Source: Paraphysomonas bandaiensis (Eukaryota > Chrysophyceae). From it: a DNA stretch of 64,000 nucleotides. Below the pieces are notes generated by a model. The model did no database searches, had not been told where the DNA came from, and saw only the letters and a list, made by a program, of their open reading frames with translations. Positions 20,022 through 29,509 of this stretch are shown piece by piece; positions within the stretch are counted from its first letter, which is position 1, and each line of letters starts with the position of its first letter. Position numbers and translations under genes: made by a program. The DNA is taken from positions 62,001 through 126,000 of the forward strand of contig CBFFRP010000090.1 in assembly GCA_965644295.1 (NCBI GenBank), given 5' to 3'.

Positions 20022-20789
20022 ATGGCTGACTCTTGGGAAGACGAAGATCCTGATGATTATGCTACCCCACAGGTTTCCACTAAAGCCAATTGGGATGATG
20101 AGGACGAGGAAGAGGACGAGACACTCATTGAGCAAAGGAGAGCAGCTGAGGCAGCAGCAGCAGCAGCTAAACCCACACCCGCTCAAATAGAGGCACAGAA
20201 GAAGAGGGAGAGAGATGAGGCAGCTAAATTGGAGAACCAGTTAAAGTTCGCTCAACAGGAAAATGAAACTGAAGAGCAGCGTAGAATACGAGAGAGGAAG
20301 CAGGTTGAGGAGGCAGATGCGGACATCACTGCTGAACTGTTTAACGCGGGTGGAAATCCTACTGCTGCCAAGCGAACTGTGTCTTCTGGGGTGGCTGGAA
20401 TTTCTCTTAGAAATAGAGAAGACCACGTCAACTTCGGTATCACAGTAGCCAATAAATTGGCGGACTCCACATCGTTCTGTCTTACTGCTTTCCTAACCGA
20501 GGTCCTTAAACGAGATGGAGAAAAGCTTTCCGCAGAGAGCTTATCTACTCTATCTACTGAAATCGCGGTAGATTTCTACGCAATGTGCTCAGCTTTGTAC
20601 TAACGGTAAATATTTTAGAAACTACAAAAGACGAAAAAACAGGCGGAGGATCTGGTCAACAAAGGCAAGCACAAGTCCAAGAAAGCCGAGAAGGCTAAGG
20701 CCAAGAGACACGCAGACATTTTTGGTGATCCCGAGGACGATATGCCAGAATATGAGGAGTACGGAAACATAGAAGATGACTTTTTCTGA
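20022..20789 (+). CDS. EIF3J: Translation initiation factor eIF3 subunit j
   Basis: Exons 20022-20567 and 20619-20789 give 238 residues, close to the family's usual length. The start MADSWEDED is the typical acidic eIF3j N-terminus with its conserved Trp. It is followed by an Ala-rich and charged coiled region, and the end (EYEEYGNIEDDFF) is the acidic aromatic tail. eIF3j sits at the 40S decoding centre and entry channel and helps recruit eIF3 and regulate mRNA binding. The 51-nt intron begins GTAGAT and ends TTTTAG, and holds a perfect TACTAAC branch point. The join was chosen because it keeps frame into KLQKTKKQ; without splicing the frame stops at 20601-20603. Confidence 0.85.
20568..20618 (+). 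other. 51-nt intron with TACTAAC branch point
   Basis: The donor is G|GTAGAT, the branch TACTAAC is at about 20598-20604, and the acceptor is ATTTTAG. It shows how little space this genome needs for splicing signals. Confidence 0.7.
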
Positions 20790-21142
20790 TAATAGTCTAG
20801 TGCGTTTTGAGTGCCAGGCGTTCGACATATGAGTATGACAATCGCAAATTATCGCAATAATTAATTCTTGTTTTCATTTAAATTCTTGATACTAAAATAC
20901 TGGTGGTCTCAGATTTGACAGTTGATATCTTGTATACGTGTTACGCGTACCCATCCTGTTCGTCCTGGATGGCCAAAATTCAAGCGATTTAGTACTTTGG
21001 CCTGTGTGCTATATGCGTTCGCAGCATATAGAAGAGTTCACCGTTCAGATATTTAAGTTTTAATCACCCTAATGTCACTGATAAAATAGAATAATACTAC
21101 TACAAAGTCACTTTGTGCTTTGTGGAATTATATATGAGAAGT
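20790..21142. other. 3' spacer of eIF3j up to the copia insertion
   Basis: AT-rich, about 350 bp. It presumably contains the eIF3j 3' UTR and polyadenylation site. Nothing else is recognised. Confidence 0.5.
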
Positions 21143-21147
21143 GAGAA

Positions 21148-21409
21148 TATTAGGATTCAGCTTAATACATGATTGTATCTGTGAGTTATAATGTTCAATG
21201 AAATATACCATGAACTGAATTAGAGAGAGTATCTGTCGAAGATACGTGATCGTCATCATAACGTCGTCATTATCAGTTACACTTCTAACTATTCCGTTGT
21301 GCATGATAGTACGTTCTATATTGTTATTCATAATTTTCACTCTATCGTGTTCATTACTTACACTCTAATAATCACAACATTGTTTTACTAATAAGCTTAA
21401 ATCTTATTT
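21148..21409 (+). repeat. Left LTR of the copia element
   Basis: 262 bp, same length and apparently same sequence as 26613-26874. It should carry the promoter for the gag-pol transcript. It starts TATTAGGATTCAG and ends TTAAATCTTATTT. Confidence 0.92.
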
Positions 21410-21419
21410 TGGTAGCGAG

Positions 21420-24400
21420 ATGTCAGTTAAAGTTACAAGTTACGACTCAACCGACTCGGATTCAACAACCGAAAAACAGAAAGACTCAATGCCAAAGTTC
21501 GACGCGAAGAACTTCTCCAAGTGGCAGAAGAAGTGCCGTGCATGGTTTTACAGAAAGCCTAAGATCGTTTATACTCTACAGAACGATCACCCAATTGAGC
21601 CTGAAGCAGGAGAAAACTCAGATGACGAGGACTACCAGTATCGACTCGAACAGTATCAGGATGCGAAACGATATTATGATGAAGGTAATAACTACCAATG
21701 GTCAGTCATTGCAAGCTCTATCATTGGTCAGGATGAAGAGGCTGAGGGGATTTTGGAGAACGTCCCCGATGGAGACGGAAAAACCGCCTGGACGGACTTG
21801 CTCAACCACTTCAAAGAAAAAACGACTAACGATGTAATCACCGATCTGATTGGCCAGTTTCAGAGCATAAAAATCAAAAAAGGTCAGTCGATAATCAACT
21901 TTCTTGACGCTGTCGAAAAGCTCCGAAACAAGCTGATTAATTATGGTCATCGGATAAGTGACCAAGATCTCATATCACGCATTCGACAAGGCCTGGTATC
22001 CAAAGAAAATATGACGTATCGAGAACTGGCAATCAACCTGCAGATGCACCCTATCGATGACTACAAAACACTCATACGCAGACTACGCGGATTAGGAAGC
22101 TCATCTGTAGGAATGCTCTTGTCAAGCAACGAAGAAACAAAAACCGACAGTATTCAGCTTGCAGCCTCAAAACCCCCATTTTTCAAAAGTAAAGTGAATT
22201 CCAAGCGCAAAAAGGGGACATCTTTCAGAAACCGTTCCAATAAACCGAAACATGACAAGAGAACTGACAAGGACATTAAGTGTTTCCGATGCGATGGAAA
22301 AGGACACATCGCTTCAGAATGCAAACACTCATGGGAAAGGATCCAACAAATGAAGAGTTCCTCTGGAAACAAATCAACCAGTAGGAAATTCAAAAAAGTT
22401 AGATTCCAGACCCACCAGAGCACTGAAAACGACGAATCCGACCAGTTTGCAGATTATGAAGACAGTGGTCCACTACAACAGAAAGGACGAGACTTCGGAG
22501 GAGTCGGATATCCAACAAACGACGAAACGAACTTCGTTTTTGATCAAGAAGCCGGAATGGGAACCCTTGATTCTGGCTGCACAGTCTCCATCACACCTGA
22601 AGCCGGATACATCACCAATTATGAGGAATGCCTCACCGACATTCAAACAGCTAAGTCAGGATCGACTATGACCTCTTCAGGACATGGAAGACTTGGTATT
22701 ATCCCCAAGTGCAAGCACGTGGACCATGCTTCGAGGACACTCGTGTCCATCAGCCAATTAGATGACCTAGGGTATAAAATCTTGTTCGGAAACCAATCAG
22801 TTGAGATATATAAAGATGAAATACTGCTATCAAAGGGTAAGAGAGTTGGAGGCCTATATGAAATTCCATTAACAGACCTCGGTACTCCTATTGACGAATC
22901 CCACCTTGCTTCAACTGCTTCAGGCCCACTCGCAACTCTAGCACATAAGAGATTGGCACATTCTTCAATTGGACTCATACAGAAAGCTGTACAGTCAAAA
23001 TTAGTAACGGGTATTAAGTTAACGAAGTCGGAGATGAATGCTACTTCTTTACCGGGTGGCCTATGTGATGGTTGTGCTAGTGGTAAATCTCATCGCCGAA
23101 AACATAGACACGCTATCAGACAAATGCTGCTCAAGCGTGTAAGAAGAGCAAATGAGCTGGGGGAGCTAGTAGTAGCCGATTTTTCTGGACCCCATGCACC
23201 AGAGGCAATCATTACTGGCAACCGTTACATACTCGGGATGACAGATGTAGCTTCCAGACACCAATGGGACTCCTACGGACCAACGAGAGATGAAGATTTC
23301 GTCATCCAATCCATCCAGAAAGTTGTCATGTATCTACATAGTAAAGGCAAACGACTACAACATTATCATGCGGATGGGGGGAAGGAGCTGGTATCAAGAA
23401 AAGTTCTAGAGTATCTTCAATCAATAGGGGCTACATGGACTTTCAACTCCCCGTATACCCCCGAGGATAACCCATTCCAAGAGCGATCATGGCGGACAAC
23501 TAAAGAACGAGCACTCAGCAGCCTTATCGACTCTGGACTCCCACCGAATTTCTGGGAACAAGCCTCAAAGGCGACAATACACATCAAGAACAGGTTACCG
23601 TGTCAAACAGCTAAAGGATTTATGTCTCCACTTCAGTTTATCGAAAACGAAATACCAGACTTGAGTTATGCCAGAATATGGGGATGTAAATGCTTTGTGA
23701 ATATCGATTCCAGTCTCCGAAAGAACAATTGGGACAGACATAGCTGGCCTGGGTATTTTATGGGCTATCGAGAGGATGGTCCTGGATATATAGTCTTTGT
23801 TCCCGCATTAAGAGATTTTGTTATATCAGGACATGTATTTTTCAACGAATGTGTTCCACCAGCGGATAAGAGATATTTTAAAGAGATAAATGAGATCTTC
23901 AGAGAGAATGAGACCTCCAGGACAGTAGAAAGTTTCAAATATCTCATAGGTCTAGCTCATGTAGATCCAGACGATGGATTAACATATGTAACGACTCAAA
24001 TAAAGCTCAGAAAAGGATTAATCGCAGCGTATCGTGGTCTAGTGGACGACAGCGGTGACAAGACACGACTCATCCAGCTCGACGACCCCATTCATGCTGC
24101 AGACGTCGAAAAGTACACTGAAGAATACATAGAACTCAAAGCAGTTGGTCTCAAATGTAATACTTCTCGATCTAAAACCCCAATACATAAATCCAGCAAA
24201 TCAGATCGAGACCCCGATACAGTTAATGGATCTCCAGCGCCAGCCGCTACTTCCAGGGGGAGTGGCGTGAATCGAAGACATCATGATGCCGCGCAGGAGA
24301 GAATCAGCAGCCATCGGTGTGAACCTACCCACTCCGATGCAAAGATAGCGAAGACTCGCCCTTCGAAACAATTCAATGGGAATCTAGTGCCGAATCCGGC

Positions 24401-26414
24401 ACCACACGGTCAAGTGGATCGTGTGCGTCAGCGTGTGGCCAAACGCTGCAACAAGCCTGCTGATTCATCGGGAGATTGGGAAAATCAGGGTACACCTGAA
24501 GGGCCAAGTAAGGTCCGTGCTACAGCAAAACAACAATTTTTAGCTGGTAGAAAGAGTGTTCTCCGAAGCAGGAGAATGGCCAGGAAACGGGTAATCGTAA
24601 ATATACATAAACTTGGTGATGGTGTATATACATGTGATGTAAATGCTAAACATGTAGTAAATCATATGGCACATGACACACAATGTATATCAAAATTACA
24701 TACTAACAATATTGATATTGTTATGCATGCTATCAGTAATTGCGATGACATTGACGAGCTAACTGATACACCAAAGAGTGTTCAAGATGCTATTTCAGGT
24801 AAATATAAACAGCAGTGGATCGATGCTATCAACAGAGAAATATCCACTCTTCAGAGGAAAGGGTGCTGGAGATACACTGCGTTACCACCTGGAGCAAGAG
24901 CCATAAAGGGGAAACTCATATTCAAAATAAAAAGAAAACAGAATGATATCAAATTCAAGGCTCGACTAGTCGCACAGGGTTTTACTCAAATCCAAGGCAT
25001 CGATTACAATGATACATACAGCCCCGTCGCGAAGGCTACATCCCTACGTACAATTATTGCCCTTTCGACTATTATGAAACTCAAATTGCACCAAATCGAT
25101 TTCACAACTGCGTACATCAATGCTGACCTCGAAGAGGACATATACATGTATCCCCCTCCTGGCATGGACGTCCCTGACGGAAAAGTCCTCAAACTGATGA
25201 AAAGCATCTATGGTCTAAAGCAAGCAGGTCTTAACTGGTATAAGTGCTGTACAAATTTTATGCTAGATATGGGTTTCACCAGACTAATATCTGACCCGTG
25301 TATATTCAAAAAGCAGATTAATGGCAGGATTATGCTAATAGCCATGTATGTGGACGATATTATTATAGCATCTACATCCGACACTGATATCCAACAATTC
25401 AAAGATCATTTATCCAAAAAGTTCGAAATTACGGATCTCGGACTCCTAGATTATTACTTGGGCATCTCCATTCATCAAGATTTTGACAAAAATATCACGA
25501 CTCTCAGTCAGGAGCAGTATGTCAGAAAACTGCTGGACAAATTCAACATGTCCAACAGTAAACCCATGTCAACACCTATGTTACTGTCTTTCAACTATGA
25601 TTTACATGAATACAATCATCTTTCAGAGTCAAATCAAAGTTATGTTCAGAATTTCCCCTACAAGGAGCTCATAGGTTCCCTGATGTATCTAGCTGTATGC
25701 ACTCGACCGGATATCGCCTACGCAGTCAATACTCTTGCCAGATTTTCTGATATGCCTAATCTAACTACCTGTAATGCTGCGTTACATGTTCTTAGGTATC
25801 TCAAAGGCACTGCTAAGCAAGGATTGATATATTCTGGATCCCACATAACATTGTCAGGATACTGCGATAGCGATTGGGCACGATGTCACCTCACTCGACG
25901 GTCCACTACAGCTTTTACATTCTTCATAGGTAATTGTCTTATATCATGGCAATCTCGATTACAGACAACTGTGGCATTGTCATCTACTGAAGCTGAGTAT
26001 ATGGCTCTATCGTCAGCAGCTCAGGAAGCATTATGGCTACGCTCTTTATTATCAGAAATTGGTTTCAAACTTCCATTCTCAACAACTATTTGGTGCGATA
26101 ATAAAGGGGCAGTCCAATTATGCTACAATCCTACTCATCATCGTCGTACGAAACATATTGCGATACGGTATCATTTCATTCGAGAAAATATTGCCGAAAA
26201 CCAATTGACTGTTGACCATATTCCCACCACGTCAATGTTAGCCGATCTTCTCACGAAACCACTAGGAACAACTAATTTTCTTCAATTGCGAACTACATTG
26301 ATGGGGGGAGCTGGGTTCGACATCCCATCCAGCAGCAACAGAAAGCGATCAACAACCTCAGAGACACCTAAATCACAATTAACAAGCCACAAGCGACCTA
26401 GGTGGCTAGTTTGA
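21420..26414 (+). CDS. Copia gag-pol polyprotein
   Basis: A single 1664-residue frame starts 10 nt after the left LTR. Order: gag with a CCHC knuckle CFRCDGKGHIASEC (about 288-301); aspartic protease with LDSGCT (about 382); integrase with a His-His/Cys-Cys finger ending CDGC (about 550) and DDE residues in VVADFSGP, HADGG and DNPFQERSW (about 585-690); reverse transcriptase with LVAQGFTQIQGIDY, QIDFTTAYINA and YVDDIIIAS (about 1310); RNase H with GYCDSDWA, SSTEAEYMAL and WCDNKGAV (from about 1480). The integrase-before-RT order is diagnostic of Ty1/copia (Pseudoviridae type). No stop or frameshift separates gag and pol, so pol levels must be set by another means. All key catalytic motifs are present. 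Confidence 0.95.
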   Translation: MSVKVTSYDSTDSDSTTEKQKDSMPKFDAKNFSKWQKKCRAWFYRKPKIVYTLQNDHPIEPEAGENSDDEDYQYRLEQYQDAKRYYDEGNNYQWSVIASSIIGQDEEAEGILENVPDGDGKTAWTDLLNHFKEKTTNDVITDLIGQFQSIKIKKGQSIINFLDAVEKLRNKLINYGHRISDQDLISRIRQGLVSKENMTYRELAINLQMHPIDDYKTLIRRLRGLGSSSVGMLLSSNEETKTDSIQLAASKPPFFKSKVNSKRKKGTSFRNRSNKPKHDKRTDKDIKCFRCDGKGHIASECKHSWERIQQMKSSSGNKSTSRKFKKVRFQTHQSTENDESDQFADYEDSGPLQQKGRDFGGVGYPTNDETNFVFDQEAGMGTLDSGCTVSITPEAGYITNYEECLTDIQTAKSGSTMTSSGHGRLGIIPKCKHVDHASRTLVSISQLDDLGYKILFGNQSVEIYKDEILLSKGKRVGGLYEIPLTDLGTPIDESHLASTASGPLATLAHKRLAHSSIGLIQKAVQSKLVTGIKLTKSEMNATSLPGGLCDGCASGKSHRRKHRHAIRQMLLKRVRRANELGELVVADFSGPHAPEAIITGNRYILGMTDVASRHQWDSYGPTRDEDFVIQSIQKVVMYLHSKGKRLQHYHADGGKELVSRKVLEYLQSIGATWTFNSPYTPEDNPFQERSWRTTKERALSSLIDSGLPPNFWEQASKATIHIKNRLPCQTAKGFMSPLQFIENEIPDLSYARIWGCKCFVNIDSSLRKNNWDRHSWPGYFMGYREDGPGYIVFVPALRDFVISGHVFFNECVPPADKRYFKEINEIFRENETSRTVESFKYLIGLAHVDPDDGLTYVTTQIKLRKGLIAAYRGLVDDSGDKTRLIQLDDPIHAADVEKYTEEYIELKAVGLKCNTSRSKTPIHKSSKSDRDPDTVNGSPAPAATSRGSGVNRRHHDAAQERISSHRCEPTHSDAKIAKTRPSKQFNGNLVPNPAPHGQVDRVRQRVAKRCNKPADSSGDWENQGTPEGPSKVRATAKQQFLAGRKSVLRSRRMARKRVIVNIHKLGDGVYTCDVNAKHVVNHMAHDTQCISKLHTNNIDIVMHAISNCDDIDELTDTPKSVQDAISGKYKQQWIDAINREISTLQRKGCWRYTALPPGARAIKGKLIFKIKRKQNDIKFKARLVAQGFTQIQGIDYNDTYSPVAKATSLRTIIALSTIMKLKLHQIDFTTAYINADLEEDIYMYPPPGMDVPDGKVLKLMKSIYGLKQAGLNWYKCCTNFMLDMGFTRLISDPCIFKKQINGRIMLIAMYVDDIIIASTSDTDIQQFKDHLSKKFEITDLGLLDYYLGISIHQDFDKNITTLSQEQYVRKLLDKFNMSNSKPMSTPMLLSFNYDLHEYNHLSESNQSYVQNFPYKELIGSLMYLAVCTRPDIAYAVNTLARFSDMPNLTTCNAALHVLRYLKGTAKQGLIYSGSHITLSGYCDSDWARCHLTRRSTTAFTFFIGNCLISWQSRLQTTVALSSTEAEYMALSSAAQEALWLRSLLSEIGFKLPFSTTIWCDNKGAVQLCYNPTHHRRTKHIAIRYHFIRENIAENQLTVDHIPTTSMLADLLTKPLGTTNFLQLRTTLMGGAGFDIPSSSNRKRSTTSETPKSQLTSHKRPRWLV

Positions 26415-26612
26415 GTTACACGGAGTTTTTACCATTTTTTTATTTTTATTCAATACATGATGCTGGACTAGAAGGATGGTCTCACAATATGGCATCTCTG
26501 CAGTTCGCTTATTATTGACTAGTGACTGCTACTCTGGTTTTTACTCTCAGTGTGCATAAGTTCATATTCTCTCTATTATCTACGATTCACTGATTATTTC
26601 ATTGAGGGGGCG

Positions 26613-26874
26613 TATTAGGATTCAGCTTAATACATGATTGTATCTGTGAGTTATAATGTTCAATGAAATATACCATGAACTGAATTAGAGAGAGTATCTG
26701 TCGAAGATACGTGATCGTCATCATAACGTCGTCATTATCAGTTACACTTCTAACTATTCCGTTGTGCATGATAGTACGTTCTATATTGTTATTCATAATT
26801 TTCACTCTATCGTGTTCATTACTTACACTCTAATAATCACAACATTGTTTTACTAATAAGCTTAAATCTTATTT
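26613..26874 (+). repeat. Right LTR of the copia element
   Basis: It matches the left LTR over its full 262 bp with no difference noticed. It is followed directly by the second GAGAA target duplication. Confidence 0.92.
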
Positions 26875-26879
26875 GAGAA

Positions 26880-27234
26880 GCATCAAATAAGAGTCAGAAA
26901 TGATCGAAGGATATGTTAAGTAAAGCTCAATTAAAATAACACATAAAACAGTAGCTACTATTCTCATCATATATAACGAATCCCTTGTATTACTATATCG
27001 TTCATTATTACTATATCTATAATCTATAATCTATAAAATCATCCTAATTATAATGTATCTCGGCACCTATTCCAGCAGTATATGCATACACACACACTAC
27101 ATCAGACATCAGACCCATTCTCCTAGGGTCTTGACCGTACTGATTAGAGCAATCTACCATTAGACGAAGCCACTTATTCTCGTTCAACTGCTACCTCTGG
27201 TGGAAGTTCGAGTAAATGGACACTGGAATCGACC
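26880..27234. other. Spacer between copia element and repeat R1c
   Basis: AT-rich, with tandem TCTATAATCTATAATCTATAA near 27013-27040. No gene is seen. Confidence 0.45.
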
Positions 27235-27689
27235 CCTCAACAAAGTCGGACTCACACCTTTTCGTGGTCTTCTGGGGGCTGGGGGATAAGTACCGGAGAT
27301 ATTTCTCTGGGAAACTAACGTGAGCCGCATAATATATAGTATATAGTCAGCAGATACTGTTCTGCCCACTCGTAGCATAATGCTTGTGTGGTACAAGGGA
27401 TACTAATATATAAGTGACACTTGTATAGACGTCTTTGGGCCCTGACAAATACACAGGCATCCGGAAATGGCCCACCTCAAAGGCATCCGGGGTATTGGGC
27501 TATCTACTGAAGTCAAGCATCCGGCTGTTCAACTCAGGGCCTGGTAACCATTAATGATCCATAAATGGTAGTCCAGTCCCCGGCAATTATAATGGCATTA
27601 ATGAAAAATCTCCAACATGTAATTAGCCGCTCGTAGGGATAGCAACGATTCTAGACGAGATGGATTCATTTTTCTACACTTAGGTGTCA

Positions 27690-28246
27690 TAATCAACTTT
27701 ACACGACTAAGCCTCTCAACAACATTAGGTGTTACTATATGCTGCGGACCTCAAGAGCAACCGGACAAAAACGATTTACCTGGTATTGAATTTACTACGG
27801 ATGATATTGGAGATTCTATCATTAATCAACTGCAATTATTCAATAAAACTCTTGCCAATGTCGATTGTCTTGTGTGTGATAACTGTTCAGTAAATCGCAA
27901 ACTGGCTGAACTAATGGAAAAGCCAATGGTTGATTGCTACTCACATCGACTGTATATTGTGGCAATTGCAAATATTTTCTTCGACCAGACAGGCCTCTCT
28001 CTACCATTATTGAAAGAATCGATTCTTTGATGAAGGATTTAAGGACGCTGAAGAATGCAAGTTTCCTTACGCAGAAGACAAACATAAAGCCGGAAAGAAG
28101 AAATGTGACTCGGTGGTCTTCAACATACAACATGCTGGTTAAATACGTAAAACTGCATCCTATTCTTGGTGAATGTAATTTTATGAGTATTCTGGAAGAT
28201 AATATTTTTACTCCAGCTAAATTTCGAGATCTGAAAAATACTTGAC
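27690..28246 (+). pseudogene. hAT transposase fragment, frameshifted
   Basis: The first frame (to about 27954) reads TICCGPQEQPDKNDLPGIEF, then CDNCSVNRKLAELM and DCYSHRL, the hAT pattern D-N-x-x-x-N...C-x-x-H-x-L. After a shift the second frame (27985-28245) reads TLIERIDSLMKDLRTL, then RRNVTRWSSTYNMLVKYVKL, matching the conserved P-x-x-x-x-TRW-S-S segment of hAT transposases. The N-terminal zinc finger and the C-terminal dimerisation domain are absent. It is a dead internal fragment of the element. Confidence 0.8.
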
Positions 28247-28304
28247 GCAACTTGAAAAGTTGCAAAGTGTTACGCTAACCTTACACAGATATGGAACCTA
28301 TATA

Positions 28305-28542
28305 TTGAAAGTCTTATTAATAGCAATAGAGGCGTTAAAGCCTGCACCGATTTAGTAGCTAGATGAGTCCTAGTCAATCTAGTTAGACCACTATCTGTAA
28401 CTGATCAGTACAAACTCTATTATCCTACTATTTAACGCTACGAAAGCTGCTTGTGCGTGGCCGCAAGCACCAAGGTGAAACCACTTCCGTTCTGAGTCCT
28501 TAAGGTAAACATCCCGGATGCTTGACTTCAGCAGGCAGCCCA
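28305..28542 (-). repeat. Interspersed repeat R1, copy d (reverse, partial, nested in hAT)
   Basis: It starts TGAAAGTCTTATTAATAGCA, includes the reversed core near 28445-28475 and ends CTTGACTTCAGCAGGCAGCC. It covers only the tail half of R1. It lies between the transposase remnant and the right hAT arm, so R1 also moved or recombined after the hAT element existed. Confidence 0.7.
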
Positions 28543-29098
28543 ACGAGCGGCTAATTACATGTTGTGGGATGTTTATACCCTCCATGAAGCCCTGCAAGAA
28601 GATCCTGATGTGCCAGTAGAGAGCGAGAAGTAGTTAAAATTTGTAGAGTCTGCTATGTTTAACTAAAAGTTAGTAATTAAGGGAGCACAACACTATCTAT
28701 TATATGAGTGGTGCTATCTACTTTAAGTTAGTAGCTATTAATGGCCTTTTAATTGCCGGGAGATTTTTCATTAATGCCATTATAATTGCCGGGAACTGGA
28801 CTACCATTAATGGGCCATTAATGGTTACCAGGCCCTGTATAGCAGTACAGATCATTAATGGGATACCATCAATGGCCCATAAATGGTGGTCCGGCATTAC
28901 CATTAACGGTTACCAGGCCCTGGTTCAACTTATGTCAACATTCTGCTTGCTCGCTGCGTTTGCTTTGAGTGATAGAGCGAAAGTGGTTGCACTTTGGTGC
29001 TTGCGGCGACGCATAAGCAGCTTTCACAGCGTTAAACAGTAGGATGTCAAAGTTAATCACTGACTCATAAACGCCTATTATTAATACTAAGACATTCA

Positions 29099-29509
29099 TT
29101 ACTGGAGTCGTCACGGAGCACGTAGAGTTTAGCAGTGTTGTTGGCAGCGAGTGACATGATGCGAATACATACACCTACGTTGGAAAGGGGCGACAGATAC
29201 GAATACCAATGGCCATGGAACTCGCTGTGCTGGTACCGTTGGAGTGAATGTTGGTGCTGCTCCTATACAAACCAACGCCAATCATAACTGTCTTCAACAA
29301 TCATAAATAAATCTCATTCTATTTGAAAAATGTGTGAGATATAGTAACAACATTGCAGCAATGCACAAGCAGTCCCGAGACAACTGAGCATTTCGTAATC
29401 TGTGTTACCACTAGTCTAGAGTCATAGATAGATAAATGCAATAAGTTCTCTCATGTAATAATCAGATCTTCATATATAGTAACAACTATTTATTACAAAA
29501 TCACACGAG
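29099..29509. other. Spacer, with an R1-like variant fragment
   Basis: About 29358-29477 shares GCACAAGCAGTCCCGAGA and CTCATGTAATAATCAGA with 60378-60508, so a diverged relative of R1 lies here. The rest is unremarkable. Confidence 0.45.

Larger units (their letters stand above)
21148..26874 (+). mobile_element. Complete Ty1/copia LTR retrotransposon
   Basis: Two LTRs of 262 bp (21148-21409, 26613-26874) appear identical by eye. They are flanked by a 5-bp direct target duplication GAGAA (21143-21147 and 26875-26879). A primer-binding site TGGTAGCGAGA starts directly after the left LTR at 21410, in the style of initiator-tRNA priming. A purine tract (GAGGGGG, about 26604-26610) precedes the right LTR. 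One uninterrupted gag-pol frame fills the interior. Identical LTRs and an intact ORF indicate a very recent insertion that may still be mobile. The LTR ends are TATTAGG...CTTATTT rather than the usual TG...CA. Confidence 0.93.
27535..28922 (+). mobile_element. hAT-superfamily DNA transposon remnant (1388 bp)
   Basis: The element begins CAGGGCCTGGTAACC and ends GGTTACCAGGCCCTG, a perfect 15-bp inverted terminal repeat with the CAGGG start usual in hAT elements. It is flanked by an 8-bp duplication GTTCAACT (27527-27534 and 28923-28930), the hAT-typical length. Subterminal sequence is inverted as well (27607-27640 against 28543-28570, and AATTATAATGGCATTAATG against its complement near 28770). 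A second internal end (GGTTACCAGGCCCTG at about 28832-28846) shows a partial duplication of the right terminus. The interior holds a broken transposase and a reverse partial R1 copy. It is probably inactive. Confidence 0.88.
27235..29098 (+). repeat. Interspersed repeat R1, copy c, split by a hAT insertion
   Basis: The left part 27235-27534 matches R1b from CCTCAACAAAGTCGGACTCA to GTCAAGCATCCGGCTGTTC. The right part 28923-29098 continues the same repeat (GATAGAGCGAAAGTGGTTGC, GGTGCTTGCGGCGACGCA, ACGCCTATTATTAATACTAA). The gap between them is exactly the hAT element, so R1 was there first. Confidence 0.75.

Noticed and set aside
20568-20603. Unspliced stop for eIF3j at 20601-20603
   Set aside because: Reading through gives a truncated C-terminus; removing the 51-nt intron restores the family's basic region and acidic tail.
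28704-29042. 112-residue forward ORF
   Set aside because: It runs through hAT terminal repeats into R1; it has no transposase motif and crosses the target duplication.
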